In this document: positions 52,739 to 61,489 of the stretch, piece by piece
How the letters are laid out: each line of letters opens with the position of its first letter
Numbering within the stretch: the stretch's first letter is position 1
From: Rhodopseudomonas sp. BR0M22
GTDB lineage: Bacteria > Pseudomonadota > Alphaproteobacteria > Rhizobiales > Xanthobacteraceae
Reading direction: 5' to 3'
DNA: 64,000 nt
Assembly (NCBI RefSeq): GCF_010907035.1
Contig: NZ_QUMK01000011.1
Coordinates: forward strand, 20,406 to 84,405
Position numbers and translations under genes: made by a program
The notes under the pieces: model-generated
Told to the model about the DNA's origin: nothing
Seen by the model: only the letters and a program-made list of their open reading frames with translations
Database searches by the model: none

Positions 52739-52906
52739 ATGGGTGACGACGTCGTCGCGTTCGCAGTGTTCACGCTGATCTGCAGCGCCTTCCTCGCCGG
52801 GCTGATGCTCACCTACACCCGCCGCATCAACCGCCTCCGCAACACCGTCTCGGCCCTCACCGAACTCGTCCCGCAACCGGTCCCGGTGCGCAGCAAGAAG
52901 AGCTGA
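52739..52906 (+). CDS. single-TM small protein
   Basis: A 55-aa protein with the strong ribosome-binding site GAGGAGAGGAACGACC. One helix (VVAFAVFTLICSAFLAGLML) is followed by YTRRINRLRNTVSALTE and a basic end (VRSKKS). The topology is probably N-out or N-in with a cytoplasmic basic tail. No family is recognised. It ends 9 bp before a long repeat. Confidence 0.7.
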   Translation: MGDDVVAFAVFTLICSAFLAGLMLTYTRRINRLRNTVSALTELVPQPVPVRSKKS

Positions 52907-52914
52907 GCGCTCAG

Positions 52915-53186
52915 GCCTCTCCCCACGAGTCAGTCCGGGGCGCGCGTGAAACGCGCGAACCCGGAATCTCGGGCGATGAAATCTGCGTTCGCCGGCAGAT
53001 CAATTGATCGGCCGCAGCCTTCGCCCCGAGTCGTCCCCGCGCAGGCGGGGACCCATACCCCCTGGCTTTGCAGGTGAGGGAAGGTGGCCGCCGCAAGACT
53101 TCAATCGAGAGGCTGCGACGTAGGGGCCCCGCCTGCGCGGCGACGACAAGCGAATAGGTTGCCGCTGTGGCCGTTGAGGCGCGGCC
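52915..53186 (+). repeat. Composite direct repeat, left copy
   Basis: About 272 bp made of module A (CCGGGGCGCGCG...GAACCCGGAATCTC) and module B (GTCCCCGCGCAGGCGGGGAC, then GGCCCCGCCTGCGCGGCGAC). It closely matches the right copy at 54127-54393, in the same orientation, starting with GCCTCTCCCCA in both. Together they bracket the short-chain dehydrogenase gene. The rest of the 456-bp gap up to the SDR start is its probable promoter region and holds nothing else I recognise. Confidence 0.85.
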
Positions 53187-53362
53187 ATCCACGACGACGG
53201 GATCGCTGTGCGACCCGCTGCGCCCCGCGAAGCTCGCCCCGTTCTTCTCTGATTGCCTCGTGATCCTGCGCCGCGCCGCGAAGCGGTTCGCGCGCTCCGC
53301 CGTTGCTGCTATCACGCACGGGGCAGGCCGGTGCCGGCCCGCAGCAGCAGACGGAGGCAAGC

Positions 53363-54067
53363 ATGGCAGTCGACAAAGTAGCCCTGATCACCGCGGGCGG
53401 CAGCGGCATGGGCGCCGCGGCGGTGCGCCGGCTCGCCGCGGACGGTTTTCACGTTGCGGTGCTGTCGTCGTCCGGCAAGGGCGAGGCTCTGGCGCGCGAG
53501 CTCGGCGGCCTCGGCGTCACCGGGTCGAACCAGTCGAACGACGATTTGAAGCGCCTGGTCGATCGGGCGATGGCGCAGTGGGGCCGCATCGACGTGCTGG
53601 TCAACAGCGCCGGCCACGGCCCGCGCGCGCCGCTCCTCGAGATCACCGACGAGCAGTGGCATCAGGGCCTCGACGTCTATTTCCTCAACGTCGTCCGCGC
53701 GACCCGGCTGGTGGCGCCGATCATGCAGCAGCAGAAGGCCGGCGCCATCATCAACATCTCGACCGCCTGGGCGTTCGAACCGAGCGCGATGTTTCCGACC
53801 TCGGCGGTGGCGCGGGCGGGGCTCGCCGCCTACACCAAGATCTTCGCCGACCAATACGCCGCCGACAACGTCCGGATGAACAACGTGCTGCCGGGCTGGA
53901 TCGACAGCCTGCCGGCCACCGAGCAGCGCCGCGACACCGTGCCGATGAAGCGCTACGGCACCAGCGCCGAAATCGCCGCCACCATTGCCTTCCTCGCCTC
54001 CGACGGCGCCGCCTACATCACCGGGCAGAACATCCGCGTGGACGGCGGCCTGACGCGGGCGGTGTGA
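53363..54067 (+). CDS. SDR-fold oxidoreductase lacking the usual catalytic Tyr/Lys
   Basis: A 234-aa protein from ATG 53363 (GACGGAGGCAAGC upstream). The NAD(P) motif is TAGGSGMG (residues 10-17), with LVNSAGHGPRAP and IINISTAW downstream. Where classical SDRs have YxxxK, the aligned text is SAVAR (TSAVARAGLAAYTK), so both Tyr and Lys appear replaced. VRMNNVLPGWIDSLP and ITGQNIRVDGGLTRAV are otherwise normal. It may be an atypical SDR with another mechanism or a binding protein. It is bracketed by two composite direct repeats. Confidence 0.85.
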   Translation: MAVDKVALITAGGSGMGAAAVRRLAADGFHVAVLSSSGKGEALARELGGLGVTGSNQSNDDLKRLVDRAMAQWGRIDVLVNSAGHGPRAPLLEITDEQWHQGLDVYFLNVVRATRLVAPIMQQQKAGAIINISTAWAFEPSAMFPTSAVARAGLAAYTKIFADQYAADNVRMNNVLPGWIDSLPATEQRRDTVPMKRYGTSAEIAATIAFLASDGAAYITGQNIRVDGGLTRAV

Positions 54068-54126
54068 GGGCGGTCAACAGGAGAGGCGCAACCGTCCAAG
54101 GACGGCAACAGAAGTCGCACCGCGAC

Positions 54127-54393
54127 GCCTCTCCCCAAGTCATTCCGGGGCGCGAGCAACGCTCGCGAACCCGGAATCTCTGGCGATGAAGTTTGCGTTC
54201 ACCGGCAGATCAATCGTTCGGCCGCAGCCTCCGCCCCGTGTCGTCCCCGCGCAGGCGGGGACCCATACCCCCTGGCTTCGCAGGTGAGGGAAGGCGTCTG
54301 CCGCTGGACTTCTCAATCGGGATGCTGCGGCGTCCCCGCCTGCGCGGGGACGACAGGTTGATAGGTCGTAGCTGTGGTCATTGAGACCCGGCC
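54127..54393 (+). repeat. Composite direct repeat, right copy
   Basis: About 267 bp with the same order as the left copy: GCCTCTCCCCA, module A (CCGGGGCGCGAGC...GAACCCGGAATCTC), then CACCGGCAGATCAAT, then module B (GTCCCCGCGCAGGCGGGGAC...GTCCCCGCCTGCGCGGGGAC), and ending near a GACCCGGCC block. It fills most of the gap between the SDR and restriction-modification genes. Confidence 0.85.
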
Positions 54394-54413
54394 GTTCAGT
54401 TCGGACGGGAGAG

Positions 54414-57400
54414 CTATGCGACCTTACGCAACGCGAAGCTGATGCCATCGGTCGTGCTGACGTAACCGAGCCGCGCCAGCGAGGCGAGCACGTCGGAGAC
54501 CTTCTTCTCGGTCGTCTTTGTGCGTTTGAAATGCGCTGCAAGGCCCTTGGCGTCGAGCGGGGCGGCGGCCGCGGCGAGGGCTGCAAACACAGCTGCGGTC
54601 TGCTCCACCGCGCCGGCCGGGAACGACGGCTTTTGTTTGGTCTCGCCGAGATCGAGCGCAGCCGCGATCTGCGCGCCTTCTTCTTTCGCCGCCTGCTGGT
54701 CGACGCCCTTGGCGAACCGCGGAATCTGATAGTCCGGCCGCAGCCAGCGCACCAACCCGCGCTTCTCCTCGGCGGCGCGCTCCTTGTTCAACGCGACCAG
54801 CCGCGCCAGAATCTCGTCGTCCGACAGATCCGCCGGCCAGCCGTAAGCCTCCGCCACCGCGACATCGAGCCGGTCGTGCAGCTCCTTGAGGATCAGCACG
54901 AGGCCATCGTCGAAAATGCGCTGCTCGTCCGGCGTCAGCACATGGCTCTCCACGCTCTGGTGGCACACCCCCATCTCTTCGTTATGGCCGGGCTCGTCCC
55001 GGCCATCCACGCTTTTCCTGGCTCTGCGGCCGGAAGGCGTTGATCCCCGGGACGAGCCCGGGGATGACGGCTGGGTATTCGGCACGGCTCCCGCCTTCAC
55101 GCGCTCCAGCACGTTGTAAAGTCCGGTCAGCGTCAGAAGCGGATGCTCCGTCAGCACGCGCTTGCGATGCGCGTCGAGCTCCTCGGCGATCACCCGAATG
55201 GTCTGCTTCTGAATCGGATTGGCGTCGGGGAAGGGAAAGGGATCGAAGCACTTCGATTTGACATAGACGGGATCGTTGCCAACGCCCAGCCATCCACCTG
55301 ATCTCAACGACCAAACAACGTGAATTCGCGAGGAGAGGAGACCTAGAACGGCGGCCTCTGCAGAAGCTACTACGATCAGCTTGTTGTCGGGCATAATGTC
55401 TCTTCTGAGAAACTGAAATGTCCGATGTCTCGACGTTTCGATGGTCGCAATGTATCGTTCAAGGTCGGCGAGGGCCGGGCGCAAGTCTTTGCGAGGTTCG
55501 CCGAACGTCCACCAATTTAAGCGATAGCTTTCGCGGTTGTTATTTTCTCGTTCCGCCTTCACTGTAGACGCGATGTGTTGGTACACTTCCGGATATTTTT
55601 GCCGGACCTCTTCGCAACTTAACCCGAACAGATCGATCACCATTGATCCTCGAGATCTTGCTGCTAGATCGCGACCATTTCGGTAGTCTTTCAGGTGTTG
55701 ATCCAAGCCGGGCCGTCGTCCCAATCCAAGACGTTCAGCCTCCGCTCTCGTCACGACAAACCCCGAGCCGTGAAGCTTTACTCCGGGTGAGCAGATGCCT
55801 GCGTTGGCCGCAAGCACGGTGGCTACCGTAACGTCAATACCCACCGTAAGGTCAGAATTGATTGTTCCTACAACGGGCGCTAGCGAAATTTCAGGTGCAT
55901 CTGTGTCGAGTTTCGCCTCTCGGGTTACTTCTTGTAGAATTCCTTCATTCACGCCCGCAACACTAACCGTCATCGCGATCCGCACTGCCGCTGCATCGGG
56001 CGTCGCCTTGGTCCACGGGTGATCCGGGATCGCCATGATCAGCGAAATGGGCTTCTTCGCCTTGAGGTGCTTTTCCATCACCCGGCGCTGAAACACCTGT
56101 GAAATCGAATTGGTCGTGACCAATCCGAAGCGCCGCAGCACGGTGCCCTTGCGCGTCAGCAGTTCAGCGGCCCGGTCCCACCAATACATCACGAAGTCGG
56201 CGGACTCGTTCATGTGCGGATGCGCCGCCCACAGCGCTTCAGCGTATGGCACGCGCGAGCGAATGTCTTTGCCGCCAATGAACGGCGGATTCCCCGCGAT
56301 AAACTCCGCCGCTGGCCATTCCGGCCGGCGCGGGTTCGGGTAGGTCTCTTGGCCGTCCACGATCTTGGGCAGCGGAGCGCCGTCCCAGTCAAGCACAGCA
56401 TTTTTGACCTTGATGTTCTTGAAGGCACGCAGGATCGGTTCGTCGGGCGGCGCGCCCTTGGTGCGGAAGTGCCATTGCAAGTAACCGATCCAAAGCACCA
56501 GCTCGGCGATCGCTGCGGCGCGCGGATTGATCTCCAAGCCGAGAAACTGGTGCGGATCGACGCTGTGCGAGCCGAGCCCGCGCAGCGCTTCCTGGCCGCC
56601 GAGGTCGAGCAGGGCTTCCAGCACTTCGCCTTCGAGCCGCTTCATCAGTTCGAGCGAGACGTAGAGGAAGTTGCCGGTGCCGCAGGCCGGGTCGAGTACG
56701 CGCGTTTGGCACAGCCGGTCGTGAAACGCCTGCACCGCGGCGGCCGCCGCGGGCAGATCACCGGCGCCGCGTAGTGTTTCGGCGGTGGCCTGGACGTTGC
56801 GCCAGTCCTCGCGCAAGGGCTCGATGATGGTGGCGATCACCAGCCGCTCCACATAGGCGCGCGGCGTGTAGTGCGCGCCCAACTTCTTGCGCTCGCCGGA
56901 ATCGAGTGCCTGCTCCAAGAGAGTGCCGAAGATCGAGGGATCGACGTCGTTCCAATTGTACTCGGCAGCCTGCCGCAGCTTGCCGATTTCCTCGCGGCCG
57001 AGCGGCAGCGCGGCCCGGTTCTTGAAGAACTCGCCGTTGAAGCGCTTGACCTTGGTCTTGAGCGCGTGCGCCCACTGCCCGGTGTCCATCGCTTCCCAAA
57101 GCTGGCCGACGTCGTGGACGAAGGCTTCGGGATTGTCCTCGCAGTCTTCGAGAAGCGTCTTGAAGGATTTTTCCGGAAGCAGGCCGACGTCCTCGGCAAA
57201 CATCGTGAACAGGCAGCGCATCAGGAACATCGCGACGTCGTCGGCCGGATAGTTCTGCTTCTCCAGGGCGAGCGAAACCCGTGCAAGCTGCTTGGCGATG
57301 TCGCGCGTAACCTTCGCCGATTGCTGCGTTGGGTCGAGCGCCTGCGGTTCGAGCCAGATCTGGCGCAGCCGCTCGCGCACCGCGTCGTCGCGCAGATCTT

Positions 57401-57962
57401 CCAGATAGATGCGGAAGCTCTGACGATCCGGAAATTGCGTGTAGTTTTTGCCCTGTCCGCTGAAGTCGGCGTAGACCTCGATGCAGTGGCCGACGTCGCA
57501 CACCAGGATGAAGGGCGGCCAGCCGTGCGAAGCGGGTAGGGCGCGGGCGTATTCCTCGGCCTGCCGCTTGGCATTGAGCATCAACACGTCCCAGGCGCGA
57601 TCCGCACCGCGACGGCCGCGGGTGCCCTCGATCTTGTCGGCGCCGAACAGATCGCTCTGGTTCTTGATTTCCTTGGTCTGCCCCTGCCAGCGACTCTGCT
57701 TGGCTTCGAGCACGAAGCTGTTCTTTTTGTAGAGATCGATCCGGCCGTAAAAGGACGATTCGGCGGCGGCCTTCTTCACCGCGCGTTCGAACACATAGTC
57801 GTTGTGCTCATGCGTTGCGTCTGCCGGGTCCGGCTTAGGCAGTCCCAGCAGCGCGATCAATTCGGTGAGAAACGAGACGTAGTTCGCGCGCTCCTGCCCG
57901 CCCTCACGGCCTTGCCAACGCGCGATGAAATCCTCGACAGACGTAACGCTTGTATTCCCCAT
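54414..57962 (-). CDS. type IIG restriction-modification enzyme (fused nuclease-methyltransferase)
   Basis: A 1182-aa protein. The N-terminal PD-(D/E)xK nuclease shows Asp76 and Glu86-Ala-Lys88 (RIDLYKKNSFVLEAKQ). A helical spacer follows (about 190-370). The adenine methyltransferase has motif I DPACGTGNF (about 422-430) and motif IV NPPF (about 556). The target-recognition region (about 660-890) is encoded by DNA of only about 48% GC against about 62% around it. At about 963-995 a repeat-derived peptide (SSPGSSRGSTPSGRRARKSV) is inserted in frame. The start at ATG 57962 lacks a strong ribosome-binding site. It stands alone, without helicase or other defence genes. Confidence 0.88.
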   Translation of the reverse strand: MGNTSVTSVEDFIARWQGREGGQERANYVSFLTELIALLGLPKPDPADATHEHNDYVFERAVKKAAAESSFYGRIDLYKKNSFVLEAKQSRWQGQTKEIKNQSDLFGADKIEGTRGRRGADRAWDVLMLNAKRQAEEYARALPASHGWPPFILVCDVGHCIEVYADFSGQGKNYTQFPDRQSFRIYLEDLRDDAVRERLRQIWLEPQALDPTQQSAKVTRDIAKQLARVSLALEKQNYPADDVAMFLMRCLFTMFAEDVGLLPEKSFKTLLEDCEDNPEAFVHDVGQLWEAMDTGQWAHALKTKVKRFNGEFFKNRAALPLGREEIGKLRQAAEYNWNDVDPSIFGTLLEQALDSGERKKLGAHYTPRAYVERLVIATIIEPLREDWRNVQATAETLRGAGDLPAAAAAVQAFHDRLCQTRVLDPACGTGNFLYVSLELMKRLEGEVLEALLDLGGQEALRGLGSHSVDPHQFLGLEINPRAAAIAELVLWIGYLQWHFRTKGAPPDEPILRAFKNIKVKNAVLDWDGAPLPKIVDGQETYPNPRRPEWPAAEFIAGNPPFIGGKDIRSRVPYAEALWAAHPHMNESADFVMYWWDRAAELLTRKGTVLRRFGLVTTNSISQVFQRRVMEKHLKAKKPISLIMAIPDHPWTKATPDAAAVRIAMTVSVAGVNEGILQEVTREAKLDTDAPEISLAPVVGTINSDLTVGIDVTVATVLAANAGICSPGVKLHGSGFVVTRAEAERLGLGRRPGLDQHLKDYRNGRDLAARSRGSMVIDLFGLSCEEVRQKYPEVYQHIASTVKAERENNNRESYRLNWWTFGEPRKDLRPALADLERYIATIETSRHRTFQFLRRDIMPDNKLIVVASAEAAVLGLLSSRIHVVWSLRSGGWLGVGNDPVYVKSKCFDPFPFPDANPIQKQTIRVIAEELDAHRKRVLTEHPLLTLTGLYNVLERVKAGAVPNTQPSSPGSSRGSTPSGRRARKSVDGRDEPGHNEEMGVCHQSVESHVLTPDEQRIFDDGLVLILKELHDRLDVAVAEAYGWPADLSDDEILARLVALNKERAAEEKRGLVRWLRPDYQIPRFAKGVDQQAAKEEGAQIAAALDLGETKQKPSFPAGAVEQTAAVFAALAAAAAPLDAKGLAAHFKRTKTTEKKVSDVLASLARLGYVSTTDGISFALRKVA
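54977..55073. repeat. Palindromic repeat inserted inside the restriction-modification gene
   Basis: Inner arms GGGCTCGTCCCGGCCA and GGGACGAGCCCGGGGAT with the linker GGCGTTGATCCCCGGG make an element like the intergenic repeats of this genome group. It lies wholly within the coding region and keeps the frame open, adding about 32 residues near residues 963-995. Confidence 0.75.
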
Positions 57963-58037
57963 GAATGCAACTTAGCGGGGCCAAGCGGGTCCGTCCACGA
58001 CAGCGTGGAAACGAAAGCGCTACGCCCCGTCGCTCCC

Positions 58038-58862
58038 TCAATACCCAAACTGCTCGCTCAAGATCCGCTCTTCCAGGCTGTGCCCCGGATCGAACAGCAT
58101 CCGCATCGCGATGGTCTTGTCGGAGATCACTTCGACGCGGCGGACGTCGCGGGCTTCGTCGTGGTCGGCGACGGCGGCGACCGGGCGCTTGTCGACTTCG
58201 AGCACCTCGATCACCACGAAGGCACTGTCGGGCAACAGCGCGCCGCGCCAGCGCCGCGGGCGAAACGGCGAGATCGGGGTCAGTGCCAACAGGTGCGCGT
58301 TGATCGGCAGGATCGGGCCCTGCGCCGACAGATTGTAGGCGGTCGAGCCCGCCGGGGTCGCCACCAGGATGCCGTCGGCGACCAGCTCGTGCATCCGCTC
58401 GCGCTCGTCGATGATGATGCGCAGCCGCGCCGCCTGATGGGTCTGGCGAAACAGCGAGACTTCGTTGATGGCGTGATGGATGTGGACCTCGCCGTAGATG
58501 TCGGTGGCGCGCATCAACAGCGGATGGATCACGGTCTCGCGTGCGGCGGCGAGGCGGGTGCGCAGATCGACCGTCGAATACTCGTTCATCAGAAAGCCGA
58601 CGGTGCCGCGATGCATGCCGTAGATCGGTTTGCCGCTGCGCATCTGCTGGTGAAGCGTCTGCAGCATCAGGCCGTCGCCGCCGAGCGCGACCACGATGTC
58701 GGCGTCCTCCGGCTCGGCGTTGCCGTAAAGCTGCACCAGCTGCGCCAGCGCGGCCTGCGCCTCGGCGCTGGTCGAGGCGACGAAGGCGATGCGGTCGGTC
58801 GCGATGCGCGGCGATGCGGGGCGGGACGAAGGGGTGCGGTCTTGCCGCGCGGAGTTGCTCAT
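58038..58862 (-). CDS. nadK: NAD kinase
   Basis: A 274-aa NAD kinase from ATG 58862, which makes NADP from NAD and ATP. The GGDG motif is at 61-64 ([14 protein letters not shown]). [13 protein letters not shown] and [20 protein letters not shown] form the NAD and ATP pocket. The first 20 residues are a variable Ser/Arg-rich leader; a shorter start is possible. It converges with nothing and lies 76 bp from the restriction-modification gene start. Confidence 0.94.
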   Translation of the reverse strand: MSNSARQDRTPSSRPASPRIATDRIAFVASTSAEAQAALAQLVQLYGNAEPEDADIVVALGGDGLMLQTLHQQMRSGKPIYGMHRGTVGFLMNEYSTVDLRTRLAAARETVIHPLLMRATDIYGEVHIHHAINEVSLFRQTHQAARLRIIIDERERMHELVADGILVATPAGSTAYNLSAQGPILPINAHLLALTPISPFRPRRWRGALLPDSAFVVIEVLEVDKRPVAAVADHDEARDVRRVEVISDKTIAMRMLFDPGHSLEERILSEQFGY

Positions 58863-59163
58863 CGAAGGCGGCCTCTGACGGCGGCGGACGGCGCGGTGCG
58901 GGCCGCCTGTCACCGTGGTCGGTCTATACGAGGTGTCCCGGCGTTGTCGAGCCGGGGAGGGCCCGCGCCGGCCGCGCTGGCGCGCCGGCGCAGCATCAGC
59001 GTGCATGACCAATAATTCATGCTGATGAACGGAAGCCGACGGCGGCCGTCAGGTGCGGTTCAGTGCCGCAGTTCTAGGGTCGGCACCGTGATCGAGCACC
59101 CGGCCACTCCGGCCCCGCGCTCCGATCAAGCGAATTTCGACCCGACCTTCGAGGAGATTTGCC

Positions 59164-59472
59164 ATGATCAAGACCGTGTCCGCTGCGCTCGTTGCCGTTT
59201 CGATGCTGGCCGCCCCGGCGTTCGCCGCTTCCGCCGACAAGACCCCGGCTGCGCCGGCCACCACCCAGACCGCGCCGGCCGGCAACACCGCCCAGGCCGC
59301 GCCGATGCAGAAGCAGGCCGGCAAGCATGTGCAGCGCCAAGTCGGCAAGCATCATGTCGGCAAGCATCATGCGTCCAAGCATCGCGCCAAGCACCAGGCG
59401 ATGCAGGCGCCGGCGGCCAAGCAGCATCTGTCGAAGGCGTCGATCCGCCACATCACTCCGAAGCGCGGCTGA
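59164..59472 (+). CDS. secreted Lys/His-rich small protein
   Basis: A 102-aa exported protein. The signal peptide is about residues 1-21 (VSAALVAVSMLAAPAFA). The mature part is an Ala/Thr/Pro stretch followed by a His/Lys-rich region with repeats GKHVQRQVGKHHVGKHHASK, suggesting metal or nucleic-acid/envelope binding, and a basic end. It resembles acid-shock-like small periplasmic proteins. The ribosome-binding site GAGGAGATTTGCC is strong. Confidence 0.75.
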   Translation: MIKTVSAALVAVSMLAAPAFAASADKTPAAPATTQTAPAGNTAQAAPMQKQAGKHVQRQVGKHHVGKHHASKHRAKHQAMQAPAAKQHLSKASIRHITPKRG

Positions 59473-59566
59473 TCGCCTCCGCGCATCGATGCCCGCCGTG
59501 CCGCGTTTCCCCCCGCGGCGCGGCGGGCAATTGATTTCGTCGCCCGGCGCGCTATTGCATCAGGTC

Positions 59567-59986
59567 ATGCGCCGTCCTGCGATCCCGTTGCCGACCTCAC
59601 TGCTGCCGCTTCGTGTCGTGCTGATGCTGCCGCTCGCGGCGGCCCTCGGCGCCTGTGCGATCGGTGGCTCGGCCTCGTTCGACAGCGATCCGCCGCAGCC
59701 GTTTCCGCAGAATTATCGCAGCGAGATCCCGGCCTTCCTGCGCACCTATCTGAATCAGCCGGCTGGCCTGCGCGATGCCGCGATGGCCGAGCCGGTGCAG
59801 CGCCCGGTCGACGGCCGGACGCGCTGGGTGTCGTGCCTGCGCTTCACCCCGCGCGGCGGCGCCCCGCAGAGCATCGCGATCGTCCATGTCGACGGCCGGC
59901 TCGACCGGGTCGCGCCACAGGACGGCGAGCTGTGCACCGGTGTCGTTTATGCGCCGTTTCCCGAGCTGGAAAAATTGTCGCGCTGA
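59567..59986 (+). CDS. small lipoprotein
   Basis: A 139-aa protein from ATG 59567. The signal peptide ends in a lipobox LGAC near residue 29, so it is a likely lipoprotein. The mature part, SFDSDPPQPFPQNYRSEIPA, then GRTRWVSCLRFTPRGG, and the C-terminal CTGVVYAPFPELEKL, contains two Cys that could pair. No known domain is recognised. A shorter start at 59624 is possible. Confidence 0.7.
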   Translation: MRRPAIPLPTSLLPLRVVLMLPLAAALGACAIGGSASFDSDPPQPFPQNYRSEIPAFLRTYLNQPAGLRDAAMAEPVQRPVDGRTRWVSCLRFTPRGGAPQSIAIVHVDGRLDRVAPQDGELCTGVVYAPFPELEKLSR

Positions 59987-60178
59987 TCCCGACCGGATCG
60001 CAATCCGCGCGACTAACCTGATGCGAGCCTCTGCTGTGAACTTGGGCACGGCCGGGTTCCCGAGTGTTGCGGCTTCGTCACAGTCCTGCTGAATGATTGC
60101 TACGCCGTCGCCACCGGGCAACCAAACGATTGCCATGCTGTTTTGAGCACATCGGAACGCATCGAAAGAGGGACGACG

Positions 60179-60901
60179 ATGAAGACGATGAAGAACACTC
60201 TGCTCGGCGCAGCGGCGGTGATCGCGCTTTCCGCTCCCGCCTTCGCGGCCGACCTGCCGCCGCGGCCCTACACCAAGGCGGCGCCCGCCTATACGGCGCC
60301 GGAGGTGGTGTACAACTGGACCGGCTTCTATGTCGGCGGCCATGTCGGCGGCGCCTGGGCTGGTGACAACAACATCACCGGCAATTCCGGCCGCTTCTTC
60401 GGCGGTGTCCAGGGCGGCGCGGACTATCAGTTCGCCACCAACTGGGTGATCGGTATCGAGGCCCAGTACAGCTGGCTGTCGTCCAACAACACCGGCGTGA
60501 TCTTCCCCGGCGGCAGCACCGCGACCGAAGACACCCGCGGCCTCGGCTCGGTCACCGGCCGGCTCGGCTACGCCTGGGGGCCGACGCTGGTCTACGCCAA
60601 GGGCGGTTACGCCTGGCGCGACAGCGACCTCAGCGTCGCCTCGCTCGGCGGCGTGCCGTCCGGCTACACCACCAGCGGCAGCCGCAACGACGGCTACACC
60701 GTCGGCGCCGGCCTCGAATATCTGTTCGCGCCGAACTGGTCGGCCAAGGTCGAGTACCAGTACTACAAGTTCGGCGACACCACCTTCACCGGCGGTCCGG
60801 CCGACGTGGTCGGGACTTCGTTCCGTAACGACGAGCACACCGTCAAGGCCGGTATCAACTACCGCTTCGGTTGGGGCGGACCTTCGGTCGCCAAATACTG
60901 A
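60179..60901 (+). CDS. outer-membrane beta-barrel protein (Omp25/31-like)
   Basis: A 240-aa barrel protein from ATG 60179 (AAAGAGGGACGACG upstream). The signal peptide is about residues 1-23 (LLGAAAVIALSAPAFA). The barrel has the family start YNWTGFYVGGHVGGAW, the glycine/aromatic alternation of an eight-stranded barrel and KAGINYRFGWG near the end. It belongs to the Brucella Omp25/Omp31 and Rhizobium RopB-like group. A perfect terminator follows it. Confidence 0.9.
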   Translation: MKTMKNTLLGAAAVIALSAPAFAADLPPRPYTKAAPAYTAPEVVYNWTGFYVGGHVGGAWAGDNNITGNSGRFFGGVQGGADYQFATNWVIGIEAQYSWLSSNNTGVIFPGGSTATEDTRGLGSVTGRLGYAWGPTLVYAKGGYAWRDSDLSVASLGGVPSGYTTSGSRNDGYTVGAGLEYLFAPNWSAKVEYQYYKFGDTTFTGGPADVVGTSFRNDEHTVKAGINYRFGWGGPSVAKY

Positions 60902-60936
60902 TCGGCGCCCAACTCCGTCGCACATATTTACGCTTC

Positions 60937-60963
60937 AAGGCCGGCAGTTGTGCCGGCCTTTTT
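60937..60963 (+). terminator. Rho-independent terminator of the beta-barrel gene
   Basis: AAGGCCGGCA pairs perfectly with TGCCGGCCTT around a GTTG loop and is followed by TTT, starting 36 bp after the stop codon. Confidence 0.92.
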
Positions 60964-61092
60964 GCGTGCGCGCGTAAGGGGTTAACGAGCCGGGAATCGA
61001 AGGTTAACGAGGGTTAAATCCGGCAAAAAATATCGCTTGGGACTCTGGCACTAGAATCACCCGATGGTCCGGCCATGACACCGGGTTCCAAC

Positions 61093-61200
61093 ATGACGAC
61101 GATCCTGAAGACCCGCATCGACAGCGCTCCGGTCGGCCTGACCCTGGCTCTGTTGGTGGCCTGCGCGGTCAATCTCACCGTCCTGATGCGGTGGCTGTGA
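61093..61200 (+). CDS. tiny single-TM protein
   Basis: A 35-aa ORF: MTTILKTRIDSAPVG, then a single hydrophobic helix (LTLALLVACAVNLTVLMRWL). The ribosome-binding site is weak. It lies near a second similar-sized ORF at 61366. It is credible only as a membrane microprotein, with no function assigned. Confidence 0.35.
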   Translation: MTTILKTRIDSAPVGLTLALLVACAVNLTVLMRWL

Positions 61201-61365
61201 GCGCTGCAATGCCGGCCGCCGCCGCGGTTGACCGGCATCAAGGCCGGGGCGTGACGTGCGGCCGATAATCGCGTGAGTTGCGGTGCCGTGGATGCGGCGC
61301 CGCGGGTCGCGGGGCATTTGTCATCTCGAGAGCCGCCGCGACCGTCCCGGCGGAGGACTGACCCG

Positions 61366-61479
61366 ATGAGCGAGAGCGACGTTCTGGTGGTGGCTGCGGC
61401 CGGCCTGTCGACCGTGGTGATTTGGCTCTGCGTCGTGATCCAGGGGCGGATTTCCGCCGCGCTGGCGTCGCGGCACTGA
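61366..61479 (+). CDS. small single-TM protein
   Basis: A 37-aa protein with a good ribosome-binding site (CGGAGGACTGACCC). MSESDVLVVAAAGLSTVVIW leads into LCVVIQGRISAALASRH; one TM helix with a short basic end. No family is recognised. It is convergent with the zinc-ribbon gene at 61490. Confidence 0.5.
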   Translation: MSESDVLVVAAAGLSTVVIWLCVVIQGRISAALASRH

Positions 61480-61489
61480 TCCGGCGCGA

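Noticed and set aside
54414..57962. Possible DISARM or BREX methyltransferase
   Set aside because: No helicase, phospholipase D or other defence genes are adjacent; the fused nuclease domain fits a standalone type IIG enzyme.
60978..61020. TTAACG-containing repeats and a TTAA-N6-TTAA pair resembling a CtrA box
   Set aside because: Spacing is six, not seven, and no gene with a good start lies at a suitable distance.
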